DNA of 64,000 nucleotides, from positions 1 to 64,000 of the forward strand of contig NZ_BJYY01000014.1 of the NCBI RefSeq assembly GCF_007991755.1. Direction: 5' to 3'. Source of the stretch: Cellulomonas aerilata (lineage in GTDB: Bacteria > Actinomycetota > Actinomycetes > Actinomycetales > Cellulomonadaceae). Below are positions 25,792 to 34,622 of the stretch, piece by piece (position 1 is the first letter of the stretch; each line of letters opens with the position of its first letter). Below the pieces are notes generated by a model, which made no database searches, was not told the DNA's origin, and was given only the letters and a program-made list of their open reading frames with translations. The position numbers and the translations under genes are program-made.

Positions 25792-26504
25792 TGTCTGCCC
25801 GCACCGCCCCGGCCCTGGACGCGCGCACCGCCGCGGACCTGCTCGTCGCGCTCCTCCCCTCCACCGTGCCGCTCACCGTGGCCCCGCTGCTCCCGGGCGC
25901 CGCCCCCGCGCCCACCGAGACCGCCGTCGTCGCCACGTTCGTCGGCGCCACCAGCGTCGAGCTGGTCCTGGTCGCCGAGACGGCCGTGGCCCAGTCCCTC
26001 GCCGGCCAGGGTGGGGTGTCGCTCGCCGACGCGCTGCGCCCGGCGCTGGAGGCCGCCGCCGGCGCGTTCGGGCACGGCGTCCTGGACGCCGCGGAGGTCC
26101 GCCCCGTCGGCGGGGACCTGACGGGCGACGCCCTGACCGCCTTCGCGCTCGAGGCCGACGGCGTCCCGCAGGCCTGGTTCGGGGTCCGTCCGCGCGCCCA
26201 GCACCCCGGCGTCCCGACGCAGCGCTCCTCGAGCGACCGTCCCGCCGCGCAGCGTGCCGACATGCGCGTGCTCTACGACGTCGAGATGACCCTGACCGCG
26301 GAGATCGGCCGCACCCGCCTGCCGGTCCGCCAGGTCCTGGACCTGGTCCCGGGCTCGGTGCTCGAGCTCGACCGCACGGCCGGTGCCCCCGCCGACCTCA
26401 TGGTCAACGGCCGACTGATCGCTCGCGGCGAGGTCGTCGTCGTGGACGAGGACTACGGCATCCGGATCACCGAGATCGTCTCCGCCGAGCAGGCCGCCGG
26501 CTGA
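25791..26504 (+). CDS. fliN: Flagellar motor switch protein FliN, long form
   Basis: A 237-aa protein, about 100 residues longer than enteric FliN. The C-terminal 80 residues are the SpoA/FliN domain (MTLTAEIGRTRLPVRQVLDLVPGSVLELD and the GEVVVVDEDYGIRITEIV end). The N-terminal 125 residues form an extra domain, perhaps CheC/FliY-like in fold, but I see no intact phosphatase E-x2-N motif in it. It belongs to the C-ring with FliG and FliM. TGATG junctions join it to both neighbours. Confidence 0.93.
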   Translation: MSARTAPALDARTAADLLVALLPSTVPLTVAPLLPGAAPAPTETAVVATFVGATSVELVLVAETAVAQSLAGQGGVSLADALRPALEAAAGAFGHGVLDAAEVRPVGGDLTGDALTAFALEADGVPQAWFGVRPRAQHPGVPTQRSSSDRPAAQRADMRVLYDVEMTLTAEIGRTRLPVRQVLDLVPGSVLELDRTAGAPADLMVNGRLIARGEVVVVDEDYGIRITEIVSAEQAAG

Positions 26505-27436
26505 TGGACACCGCTCTCCTGGGACTGCGCGTGGTCCTCTCGCTCGCCTGCGTGCTCGGCCTGATCTGGTTCGCCGGCCGCAAGCTGCAGGGCACCGCGG
26601 GCGTGCGCCGGCAGCGCACCGTGCCGCTGTCCGTGCTTGGGCGCCAGTCGCTCGGCAAGGGCGCGGGCGTCGCGCTCGTCGAGGTCGCCGGCCGCGTCCT
26701 GCTGCTCGGCGTCGGCGAGCAGGGCGTCAGCGTGCTCACCGAGGTCGACGTCGACGCGGTGCCGGCCGCGACGGGTCGCGCCCCGGAGCGCACCGGCCAG
26801 GTGCGCGAGGAGCTCGACCTGACGACGCTGCCCGTCCTGCAGGCCCTGGAGAGCGGCACGACGACCGACACGCAGCCCCACCGGGGGAGCGACGTCCCCG
26901 GCCGCACGTCCGGCGGCACGTCGTCCGTTGGCGAGCCCGTGCCCGCCGACCCGGCCGCGGGCGACGACGCCGCGCCGGGCGCGTCCGTCCAGCACGAGCA
27001 CGACGCGGCCGGCACGACCCCCACGACCGGCACCTCCTCCGACACCCCCGTCACCCCCGACGCCGCCGACACCCTCGACGCCTCCGTCACCCCCGACGCC
27101 TCCGACACCCTCGACGCCGCCGTCACCCCCGACGCCGCCGACACGTCGGACACGGCCGAGGCCGCGGGCTCCGACGGCGCGGCCGGCGACGCGGAGGACC
27201 GCGGCCCGGACGCCCCTGCCGAGTCGCCCGCCGTCCCGACCCCGCACGCCGAGGGCACCGCCCGCCTGGCCGCCCTCGCCGGCCTGGCCGCCGGCGCGAG
27301 CGCCGCCCAGGCCGGCGCCACCCGGTCCGACGCGCAGGCGTGCACCGCCTCGTCCGGTGCCCTGGCCGGCTCGATCCTGTCGCCCGACACCTGGCGCCGC
27401 GCCGTCGACGTCGTGCAGCGCCGGACGGCCCGCTGA
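26504..27436 (+). CDS. fliO: Flagellar biosynthesis protein FliO with long tail
   Basis: A 310-aa protein. Residues 1-105 are the FliO core: a membrane helix at about 5-23, then VRRQRTVPLSVLGRQSLGKGAGVALVEV and a VGEQGVSVL beta segment. The remaining 200 residues are a low-complexity Asp/Thr/Ala/Pro tail that includes a 12-residue unit repeated in tandem (36-bp DNA repeats at 27053, 27089 and 27125). It assists FliP assembly in the export gate. Typical FliO is 100-150 aa, so the tail is unusual. Confidence 0.88.
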   Translation: MDTALLGLRVVLSLACVLGLIWFAGRKLQGTAGVRRQRTVPLSVLGRQSLGKGAGVALVEVAGRVLLLGVGEQGVSVLTEVDVDAVPAATGRAPERTGQVREELDLTTLPVLQALESGTTTDTQPHRGSDVPGRTSGGTSSVGEPVPADPAAGDDAAPGASVQHEHDAAGTTPTTGTSSDTPVTPDAADTLDASVTPDASDTLDAAVTPDAADTSDTAEAAGSDGAAGDAEDRGPDAPAESPAVPTPHAEGTARLAALAGLAAGASAAQAGATRSDAQACTASSGALAGSILSPDTWRRAVDVVQRRTAR

Positions 27437-28308
27437 TGGCCGCCGCCCACCGGGCACACCCTCGGCCCCTGGCCCGCCTGCCCCGGGTGCTCGCGCTGGT
27501 CGGGCTCGCACTCGCCCTCGGTCTGCTGCTCGCCGTGGTCACCGGCGTCGTGGCCGCCCCGGGCGCGCACGCGGCCCCGATCGACCCCACCGCTCCGGCC
27601 GCGCCGACCGTGCCGGGTGCCCCCACCGGGCCCGACCCGTCGATCACCGTCGACCTCAACGGCGTCAACGGGACCCCGAGCAGCTCCATCGTGGTGCTGC
27701 TCGCGCTGACCGTGCTCTCCGTCGCGCCGGCCCTGCTGCTGATGATGACCAGCTTCACCAAGATCTTCGTGGTGCTGGCGCTGACCCGGAACGCCCTGGG
27801 GCTGACCGGCGTGCCGCCGAACCAGGTGCTGGCCGGCCTGGCCCTGTTCCTCAGCATCTTCGTCATGTCGCCGGTGCTCGGCGAGGTGAACAGCCTCGGC
27901 CTGCAGCCCTACCTGGACGGCTCCCTCACCTTCCAGCAGGCCGTCGAGGCCGGCGTCGGCCCGCTGCGCGAGTTCATGCTCGGGCAGACCCGCGAGGAGG
28001 ACCTGGCGCTGATGACCCGCGCCGCGGACCTGCCCAACCCGGAGACCGCCGAGTCGGTCCCCACGCTCACCCTCATCCCCGCCTTCATGCTCTCCGAGCT
28101 GCGGTCGGCGTTCATCATCGGCTTCGTCGTCTTCGTGCCGTTCCTGGTCATCGACCTGGTCGTGTCCTCGGCGCTGATGGCGATGGGCATGATGATGCTG
28201 CCGCCCGTCATGGTCTCGCTGCCCTTCAAGCTGCTGCTCTTCGTCCTCGTCGACGGCTGGGGCCTGATCATCACCGCGCTCGTGGGCTCCTACACCGGGA
28301 ACGGCTGA
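27436..28308 (+). CDS. fliP: Flagellar export gate protein FliP
   Basis: A 290-aa membrane protein of the FliP5FliQ4FliR1 export gate. A signal-like hydrophobic segment lies at about residues 19-45. The core has ALLLMMTSFTKIFVVLALTRNALG, VPPNQVLAGLALFLSIFVM and a C-terminal pair of helices ending in LPFKLLLFVLVDGWGLI. The 35-residue Pro/Ala-rich insert after the signal segment is longer than usual. The start is in a TGATG junction with fliO. Confidence 0.96.
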   Translation: MAAAHRAHPRPLARLPRVLALVGLALALGLLLAVVTGVVAAPGAHAAPIDPTAPAAPTVPGAPTGPDPSITVDLNGVNGTPSSSIVVLLALTVLSVAPALLLMMTSFTKIFVVLALTRNALGLTGVPPNQVLAGLALFLSIFVMSPVLGEVNSLGLQPYLDGSLTFQQAVEAGVGPLREFMLGQTREEDLALMTRAADLPNPETAESVPTLTLIPAFMLSELRSAFIIGFVVFVPFLVIDLVVSSALMAMGMMMLPPVMVSLPFKLLLFVLVDGWGLIITALVGSYTGNG

Positions 28309-28311
28309 CCC

Positions 28312-28584
28312 ATGGACACCAACGCGATCCTCGACATCGGCCTCGACGCGCTCCTCCTCGCGGCCAAGCTCTGCGCCCCCGTGCTGGTCACGGCGCTGGT
28401 GATCGGCTTCGCCGTCTCCCTGCTGCAGTCGATCACCCAGATCCAGGAGGTGACGCTGAGTTTCGTGCCCAAGGCCATCGGCGTCTCGGTGGCCCTGCTG
28501 GTGGCCGGGCACTGGATGATCGCCGAGACGGTGACGTTCACCCAGGACCTCTTCGAGCGCATCCCGTCGCTGCTGGGGTCCTGA
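28312..28584 (+). CDS. fliQ: Flagellar export gate protein FliQ
   Basis: A 90-aa protein with two hydrophobic helices (about residues 14-38 and 53-75). It carries the family sequence FAVSLLQSITQIQEVTLSF followed by PKAIGV. It starts 3 nt after the fliP stop and is followed 4 nt later by fliR. Part of the export gate. Confidence 0.96.
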   Translation: MDTNAILDIGLDALLLAAKLCAPVLVTALVIGFAVSLLQSITQIQEVTLSFVPKAIGVSVALLVAGHWMIAETVTFTQDLFERIPSLLGS

Positions 28585-28588
28585 GACC

Positions 28589-29350
28589 GTGGACGTCACG
28601 CTGCCTTGGGGGGACCTCGAGTCGGTGCTGCTGGCCGGTGTGCGGATGGCCGCGTTCCTGGTCATCGCGCCGCCGTTCTCGCACCGCGGCGTCCCGGCCA
28701 CGGTCAAGGCGATGCTCGCCATGGGCCTGGCGCTGCTGGTCGCACCGCGCGGCGGAGCGGCCGGGGACCCCGGCGACGTCGCGGGCTTCGTCGGGCAGCT
28801 GATCATGCAGGCCGTCATCGGCCTCGCCCTGGGGTTCCTGGTGGCGGTCGTGTTCGGCGTCATCCAGTCCGCCGGTGCGCTGCTCGACATGTTCGCCGGG
28901 TTCCAGGTCGCGTCGGCCTACGACCCGATGCAGCAGAGCAGCGGCGCGCTGCTGCAGCGTCTGTACCAGATGACCGCGATCGTCCTGCTCTTCGCGTCCG
29001 ACGGGTACCAGCTGGTCGTCACCGGCCTGGTCCGCACGTTCGACGTGCTGCCGGTCGGCGCCCCGCTGGACGTCGCCGCGGCCGCCGCCTCCAGCACGGA
29101 GGGGATGACCCAGATCTTCCTCGCCGCCCTGCAGGTCGCCGGACCGCTCGCCGTGGTCCTCTTCCTGGCCGACGTCGGCCTGGGCCTGCTCACCCGCGTG
29201 GCGCCGGCGCTCAACGCCTTCGCGCTGGGCTTCCCGCTGAAGATCCTGATGACCCTGAGCCTGCTCGGCATGGCCTACGTCGCCCTGCCCGAGCTGGTGT
29301 CCGCGCTCGCGGAGGACGCGATGCGCCACGTGATGGAGGTCGCCCGATGA
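28589..29350 (+). CDS. fliR: Flagellar export gate protein FliR
   Basis: A 253-aa integral membrane protein with six hydrophobic stretches. Family features include FAGFQVASAYDPMQQSS and the C-terminal GLLTRVAPALNAFALGFPLKI. The GTG start at 28589 is 4 nt after the fliQ stop. It closes the FliP ring in the export gate. Confidence 0.95.
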   Translation: MDVTLPWGDLESVLLAGVRMAAFLVIAPPFSHRGVPATVKAMLAMGLALLVAPRGGAAGDPGDVAGFVGQLIMQAVIGLALGFLVAVVFGVIQSAGALLDMFAGFQVASAYDPMQQSSGALLQRLYQMTAIVLLFASDGYQLVVTGLVRTFDVLPVGAPLDVAAAAASSTEGMTQIFLAALQVAGPLAVVLFLADVGLGLLTRVAPALNAFALGFPLKILMTLSLLGMAYVALPELVSALAEDAMRHVMEVAR

Positions 29351-29381
29351 GCCGGCGCACCCCGGGCCGAGGAGCGACGTC

Positions 29382-30473
29382 GTGAGCGGCGGCGAGGACA
29401 AGACCGAGAACGCCACACCGAAGCGCATGCGCGAGCTGCGCCGGGACGGCTCCCTGCAGCGCTCGCAGGACGTCTCGGCGTGGCTCGGCATGGGCGTCGC
29501 CGGGGTGACGCTGTCCGTGGTGGTGAAGGCGGGCTCCGACGCCGCCGCCGGGCAGCTCCGGGCGGTCAGCGACGTGATCGCGGACCCGGACCCCGCCGTG
29601 GCGCTCCGGCTGCTCGGTGACGGCCTCGGCTCGATCCTGACGACCGTCGCCCCGCTGCTGGCCGTCGTCGTGGTCGCCGCGATCGTCGGCTCCGCGGTGC
29701 AGGGCGGCATCCACGTCTCGACGAAGAAGCTCAAGCCGACCTTCAAGCAGTTCAACGTCTTCGCCGGGGTCAAGCGCCTGGTCGGCGCGCAGTCCTGGTG
29801 GCAGGGCGGCAAGTCGCTGCTGAAGACCGTCGTGATCGGCGCCGTGCTGGTCAGCGTCGCCCAGGGCCTGACCCCGCTCCTGCTCGCGTCCGGCGGGCTG
29901 TCCCTGCAGCAGGTGCTCGACGTCGCCGCCGGCGGCGTGGGCTCGCTGCTGCGCACCGCCGTGTTGGCCGGGCTCGCGCTCGCCGTCGTCGACGTCGTCT
30001 TCATCAGCAAGCAGAACCGCAAGAAGACCAAGATGACGCTCAAGGAGGTCAAGGACGAGCACAAGGCGTCCGAGGGCGACCCGCACATCAAGGGCCAGAT
30101 CCGGTCCAAGCAGCTGGCGATGAGCCGCAACCGCATGATGGCGGCGATCGCCGACGCGGACGTCGTCCTGGTCAACCCCACCCACGTCGCCGTCGCGCTC
30201 AAGTACGAGCCCGGCACCGGCGCCCCGCGCGTGGTCGCGAAGGGCGCGGGGCACGTCGCCGCGCGCATCCGCCAGGAGGCGGGCGCCCAGCGCGTGCCGC
30301 TCGTGGAGGACATCCCGCTGGCGCGTGCGCTGCACGCCGCGTGCGAGCTGGGTCAGGAGATCCCGGCCGAGCTGTTCACCCAGGTCGCCAAGGTCCTCGC
30401 GTTCGTCATGGCGCTGCGCCGCCGCGGCGCCGCCCAGGGCACCCACAAGGTGCCCACCCGCGCCGCCGCCTGA
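29382..30473 (+). CDS. flhB: Flagellar export switch protein FlhB
   Basis: A 363-aa protein with four membrane helices in the first 210 residues. It opens with the family's charged start EDKTENATPKRMRELRRDG. The cytoplasmic domain contains the autocleavage site NPTH (N265-P266). Cleavage there switches export from rod/hook to filament substrates on a signal from FliK. GTG at 29382 follows CCGAGGAG. It is the last gene of the fliM operon; the palindromic array downstream may stop transcription. Confidence 0.96.
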   Translation: MSGGEDKTENATPKRMRELRRDGSLQRSQDVSAWLGMGVAGVTLSVVVKAGSDAAAGQLRAVSDVIADPDPAVALRLLGDGLGSILTTVAPLLAVVVVAAIVGSAVQGGIHVSTKKLKPTFKQFNVFAGVKRLVGAQSWWQGGKSLLKTVVIGAVLVSVAQGLTPLLLASGGLSLQQVLDVAAGGVGSLLRTAVLAGLALAVVDVVFISKQNRKKTKMTLKEVKDEHKASEGDPHIKGQIRSKQLAMSRNRMMAAIADADVVLVNPTHVAVALKYEPGTGAPRVVAKGAGHVAARIRQEAGAQRVPLVEDIPLARALHAACELGQEIPAELFTQVAKVLAFVMALRRRGAAQGTHKVPTRAAA

Positions 30474-30532
30474 CCCATCCCCGCCCGCCGGGCGCCCGCT
30501 CGCCCCGCGCCCCGCTCGCCCGCCCGCTCGCC

Positions 30533-30853
30533 GAGTGCGACGTCCCGGACCTTTCGCTGCCGCTAAAGGGTCCACGACGTCGCACTCGGCCGGGAGGAGG
30601 CGAGGCGGGCGTGGGGCGCGCCGTGCACCCGGCCCGGGGAGGCGCGGGCGCGCCTGCGCTCGCCGAGTGTGACGTTCCGGACGTTTGGGCGCCGCGGAAG
30701 GGTCCACGACGTCGCACTCGGCCGGGAGGAGCGGAGGCGGCGGGGGCGTGCCGTGCATCCGGCGGGGGAGGCGCGGGCCGGGCACCTGCGCTCCGCCGAG
30801 TGCGACGTTCCGGACGTTCAGGCGTCGCGGAAGGGTCCACGACGTCGCACTCG
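30533..30853. repeat. Tandem array of three 56-nt palindromic elements
   Basis: Copies at 30533-30588, 30665-30720 and 30798-30853 are spaced 132 and 133 nt apart. The linker sequences are also related to each other (GGCCGGGAGGAG, then CCGTGCA and GGAGGCGCGGGC blocks). The third linker runs into the flhA promoter. All three close with TCCACGACGTCGCACTCG. They fill the gap between flhB and flhA, which holds no gene. Confidence 0.85.
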
Positions 30854-30889
30854 GCCGGGAGGGAAGTGCGGGACGGGGGCCGTGCACTC

Positions 30890-30918
30890 CTCACAAACCG
30901 GACGATGCGCCCGATCTG
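30890..30918 (+). promoter_or_regulatory. Sigma-28-type promoter of flhA
   Basis: CTCAC at 30890-30894 and CCGATCTG at 30911-30918 with a 16-nt spacer, 73 nt before the flhA start. Confidence 0.73.
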
Positions 30919-30990
30919 CACCGTGACGGTCGCACGGCGACCGTCCGCCGCACGCCCAGCCCTGACCCGCGCGCACCCCACGAGGACCCC

Positions 30991-33057
30991 ATGACGAAGA
31001 GCAAGAACCGGAACATCGCCGGTCTGGCCGTCCCCGCCGGCGTCGTGGGGATCGTGCTCCTGCTCGTGGTGCCCCTGCCGGCGCCCCTGCTGGACATGCT
31101 CATCGTCTTCAACATCGTGGGGTCGCTGGTCATCCTGCTGACCAGCATGTACGTCAAGCGTCCGCTGGACTTCTCGATCTTCCCGTCGCTGCTGCTGATC
31201 GCGACCCTGTTCCGGCTGGGGCTCAACGTCGCCTCGACCCGGCTCGTGCTGCGCGACGGGTACGCAGGCGAGGTCATCGGCGCCTTCGGCCACTTCGTCG
31301 TCGGCGGCTCGCTCGTCATCGGCCTGGTGATCTTCCTGATCCTGGTAGTCATCCAGTTCGTCGTGATCACCAACGGTGCTGGACGCGTCGCGGAGGTCGG
31401 CGCGCGCTTCACCCTCGACGCGATGCCCGGCAAGCAGATGGCCATCGACGCCGACCTCAACTCCGGCCTCATCGACGAGGACACCGCCCGCAGACGGCGC
31501 TCCGACGTCGCGGCCGAGGCCGACTTCTACGGGGCCATGGACGGTGGGTCCAAGTTCGTCAAGGGCGACGCCATCGCCGGCATCATCATCACGGTCATCA
31601 ACCTGGTCGGCGGCATCATCATCGGGATGGTGCAGATGGGCATGGCGCCCATGGAGGCCGTCGAGCGGTTCAGCCTGCTGACCATCGGTGACGGCCTGGT
31701 CACCCAGATCCCCGCCCTGCTGCTCTCGGTCTCCAGCGGCATCATCGTCACCCGCTCCGCAACGGACCCCGACCTGGGCAGCACCGCCAGCACCCAGCTG
31801 ACGCAGTCGCGCCAGGCGCTGCAGATCGCCGCCGCCTCCGCGATCGCGATGAGCCTGATCCCGGGCCTGCCCAAGCTCCCGTTCGTGCTGGTCGGCGCCC
31901 TCCTGCTCGTCGCCGCCCAGCGCAGCAAGGCCCGCACGGTCGCCGCGGAGGCCGAGGCCGCCGCGGCCGAGTCGACGCCCGGGGGAGCGGCCCCCTCGGC
32001 GGACACCCCCGAGGCGCTCATCGAGCAGATGCGGGTCCACGCCCTGGAGATCCTGCTCGCCCCGGACCTGGTCGACCTCGTCGGCGGCGGCGACGGCGAC
32101 CTGCTGTCCCGGGTGCGGGGCCTGCGGCGCAAGATCGCGTTCGACCTCGGCGTCGTGGTCCCCCCGGTGCGCACCCGCGACTCGGTGGACCTGCCCCGCG
32201 GCACCTACGCCGTGCGCATCTCCGGCGTCGAGGTGGGCCGCGGCGAGCTCCCCGGTGGTCGCATGCTCGCACTCGGGGACGCCCTGGACGCCCTGCCCGG
32301 CCAGTCGGTGCACGAGCCGGTGTTCGGCCTGGCCGGCAAGTGGGTCCCGGCCGAGCTGCGGCACGCCGCCGAGATGTCCGGCGCGACCGTCGTCGACCGC
32401 GTCTCGGTCCTCATCACGCACCTCGGCTCGATCATCACCAAGCACGCGTCCCGGCTGCTGTCCCGCGAGGACGTGCGCGTCCTCACCGAGGGCGTGAAGG
32501 CCGTCAACCCGTCCGTGGTCGACGAGCTGGTCCCCGGCCTGCTCAGCCTGGGCGAGGTGCAGCGGGTGCTGCAGGGCCTGCTCGACGAGCAGGTCCCGAT
32601 CCGTGACCTGGGCCGCATCTACGAGGCGCTGTCCATGCGCGCCAAGGACAGCACCCACCTCGGTGGGCTCGTCGAGGCGTCGCGCGCCGCGCTGGGACCC
32701 GCGCTCGCCGCCCCGTACGGGGTCGACGGCGTCCTGCGCGTCGTGATCGTCGACCCGATGCTCGAGCAGCAGCTCGTGGAGTCGCTGCGGCCGGCCGACG
32801 GCGGGATGCAGATCATGATGGACCCCGTCCGGGTGGACGCCATGCTCGGCTCGGTGCGCGCCTGCGTCGAGACCGCCGAGCGTCTGGGGGTCTCCGCGGT
32901 CCTCGCGTGCGCCCCCGCGCTGCGGGCCCCGCTGCGCTCGCTGGTGCTGCTCGCCACCCCCGACCTGCCCGTACTGTCGTACCACGAGGTGACCGAATCC
33001 GGTCTGCGGATCGAGACGGTGGGGACGGTACGAGATGTCCAGGCGGTTGCTGCTTGA
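30991..33057 (+). CDS. flhA: Flagellar export gate protein FlhA
   Basis: A 688-aa membrane protein, the nonameric export-gate ring. Eight hydrophobic helices lie in the first 330 residues, with the highly conserved FHIPEP-region equivalents RFTLDAMPGKQMAIDADLN and RRRRSDVAAEADFYGAMDG. The cytoplasmic domain from about residue 350 ends with LSYHEVTESGLRIETVGTV. ATG at 30991 follows CGAGGA. Its 3' end overlaps the FlhF-like gene by 23 nt. Confidence 0.96.
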   Translation: MTKSKNRNIAGLAVPAGVVGIVLLLVVPLPAPLLDMLIVFNIVGSLVILLTSMYVKRPLDFSIFPSLLLIATLFRLGLNVASTRLVLRDGYAGEVIGAFGHFVVGGSLVIGLVIFLILVVIQFVVITNGAGRVAEVGARFTLDAMPGKQMAIDADLNSGLIDEDTARRRRSDVAAEADFYGAMDGGSKFVKGDAIAGIIITVINLVGGIIIGMVQMGMAPMEAVERFSLLTIGDGLVTQIPALLLSVSSGIIVTRSATDPDLGSTASTQLTQSRQALQIAAASAIAMSLIPGLPKLPFVLVGALLLVAAQRSKARTVAAEAEAAAAESTPGGAAPSADTPEALIEQMRVHALEILLAPDLVDLVGGGDGDLLSRVRGLRRKIAFDLGVVVPPVRTRDSVDLPRGTYAVRISGVEVGRGELPGGRMLALGDALDALPGQSVHEPVFGLAGKWVPAELRHAAEMSGATVVDRVSVLITHLGSIITKHASRLLSREDVRVLTEGVKAVNPSVVDELVPGLLSLGEVQRVLQGLLDEQVPIRDLGRIYEALSMRAKDSTHLGGLVEASRAALGPALAAPYGVDGVLRVVIVDPMLEQQLVESLRPADGGMQIMMDPVRVDAMLGSVRACVETAERLGVSAVLACAPALRAPLRSLVLLATPDLPVLSYHEVTESGLRIETVGTVRDVQAVAA

Positions 33058-34531
33058 CGGTGACGACCTCCCGGCGCTGATGCAGCGCGTGCGCACCGAG
33101 ATGGGGCCCGACGCCGTGGTCGTCAAGGCCGAGCGGGTGCGCACCGGCGGCGTGGCCGGCTTCTTCGCCAAGGAGCACTTCGAGGTCACCGTCGAGATCC
33201 CGGACGGGCCGACCCGGCCCGCCGCCGCACGCCCGGCCGCCGTGGGCATGTCGGCCCTGCTGGACGCCGCGGACGCCGCCGACCTCGGTGGCGGCGCGAC
33301 CGGTCCGGCCGGCCCGGCCACGACGTCCCCGCCGACGAGGTCCTCGGCCGCGACGCCTCACGCGGTTCCGGCGGCACCGGCCTCCCCGGGCGCCCGCCCG
33401 GTGGGCGGACCGCGGGTCTCCACCGACGGCGACTCGTTCGCCACCCTCCTCGCGTCGATCGACGGCATGGCGCAGGCGCCGCGGGACCCCGCCGCACCGC
33501 CCGTCCCGTCGCCCCGCACCGAGCGACCCGGCGCGCCGGGCGTCCCGGCCGGGGCAGGCCGCGACGCCGCCGACCCCACCGCCGGCGAGGAGCCCGCCGG
33601 CGACAAGCCCCCGATCCCCGCTGCCCGCTTCGCCCCGCAGGGCGCGACCGTGACCGCCGCGACGTTCGCGCCGCTGGACGCCTCCACCCCGGTCGCGGCC
33701 CCCGCCCCGGCGGGCCCGTCCACCGCGACCCCTCACTCGGCGCCGGCCGCCGGGGCGCCCGCCGCCGCGGTGTCGGCCGCGGCGCCCGCCCCCGCGACGT
33801 CCGCCCAGGCGACGTCCGCCCCCGTGGCGCCGACCGTCGTCCTGCCGTCCGTCCCGACCCCGCACCCCCCGGGCGGTGGTGACCGCCGCGCGCTGCTCGG
33901 TCTGGGCGTCCCCGCGTCCGTGCTCGGCGCCGGACCGCTCGACGAGCCGCTGCCGCTGTCCCGGCTGCTGGGTGCCCTGCCCCGACCGCCGATGCCGCTG
34001 CGGGCGGAGGGCTCTGTCGTCGTCGTCGTGGGGGAGGGGTCCCAGGCCCTGCCGGTGGCGACCCAGCTCGCCCAGCGTGCCCGTCTCAACGCCCAGGACG
34101 TCGTCCTGGCGGGAGCCATCGAGGCGGTCGCCGGACACGGCCGGCGCCTGCTGAGCCCGGTCGCTGCGGCCCGGCACCGCGCGAAGCTCACGGAGACGGA
34201 CCCGGTCAGCATCGTCGCCCTCGGCGTCGGTCCGGACAGCGAGGACTGGTCCGCCGCCGCAGGGCTGCTCGCCGCGCTGGAGCCCGACCAGTGCTGGGCG
34301 GCCGTCGACGCCCGGCGCAAGGCCGCGGACCTGCGCGCGTGGATGCGCGCGATCGGTGGGACCCGCGCGTTCGACGTCGTCGCGGCCGCGTGGGTGCACG
34401 AGACGCAGGAACCGGGGACGGTGCTGGACCTGGGCGCCCCGGTCGGGTGGCTCGACGGGCTGCCGGCGACACCGGTCGTGTGGGCGGCGGTCCTCAGCGA
34501 GCGCCTCGACGCGGACGCGCGCTGGGACTGA
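33035..34531 (+). CDS. FlhF-like protein with a degenerate GTPase domain
   Basis: A 498-aa protein in the flhF position. Residues 1-60 match the FlhF N-terminus (MQRVRTEMGPDAVVVKAERV, then GFFAKEHFEVTVEI). Residues 65-285 are an Ala/Pro-rich linker. Residues 320-498 align in layout with the SRP-type GTPase of FlhF, but the P-loop is lost: VVVVVGEGSQALPVATQLA stands where a G-x4-GKT motif should be. The G4-like TKLDE is also absent (AAWVHETQEPG). It likely cannot bind GTP in the usual way. FlhF normally sets flagellar position and number; no FlhG is nearby. The role is therefore inferred only. Confidence 0.8.
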   Translation: MSRRLLLDGDDLPALMQRVRTEMGPDAVVVKAERVRTGGVAGFFAKEHFEVTVEIPDGPTRPAAARPAAVGMSALLDAADAADLGGGATGPAGPATTSPPTRSSAATPHAVPAAPASPGARPVGGPRVSTDGDSFATLLASIDGMAQAPRDPAAPPVPSPRTERPGAPGVPAGAGRDAADPTAGEEPAGDKPPIPAARFAPQGATVTAATFAPLDASTPVAAPAPAGPSTATPHSAPAAGAPAAAVSAAAPAPATSAQATSAPVAPTVVLPSVPTPHPPGGGDRRALLGLGVPASVLGAGPLDEPLPLSRLLGALPRPPMPLRAEGSVVVVVGEGSQALPVATQLAQRARLNAQDVVLAGAIEAVAGHGRRLLSPVAAARHRAKLTETDPVSIVALGVGPDSEDWSAAAGLLAALEPDQCWAAVDARRKAADLRAWMRAIGGTRAFDVVAAAWVHETQEPGTVLDLGAPVGWLDGLPATPVVWAAVLSERLDADARWD

Positions 34532-34544
34532 CCGACGGCGGCGG

Positions 34545-34579
34545 GGCCGTCCGGGTGACCGGGGCGCGCCCGGACGGCC
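34545..34579 (+). terminator. Hairpin between the FlhF-like gene and csrA
   Basis: A perfect 11-bp GC stem pairs 34545-34555 with 34569-34579 around a 13-nt loop. It would separate csrA from the flhA unit. Confidence 0.65.
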
Positions 34580-34610
34580 GTCCCGGCGGCGTGCTCGGGT
34601 CCGCGGCGAG

Positions 34611-34622
34611 TAGGGTCGGCCC
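34611..34622 (+). promoter_or_regulatory. Possible -10 element placing the csrA start at the transcript 5' end
   Basis: TAGGGT at 34611-34616 ends 6 nt before the csrA ATG, the spacing expected for leaderless actinobacterial mRNAs. The same bases could instead serve as a weak ribosome site (TAGGG). No clear -35 element is visible. Confidence 0.45.
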
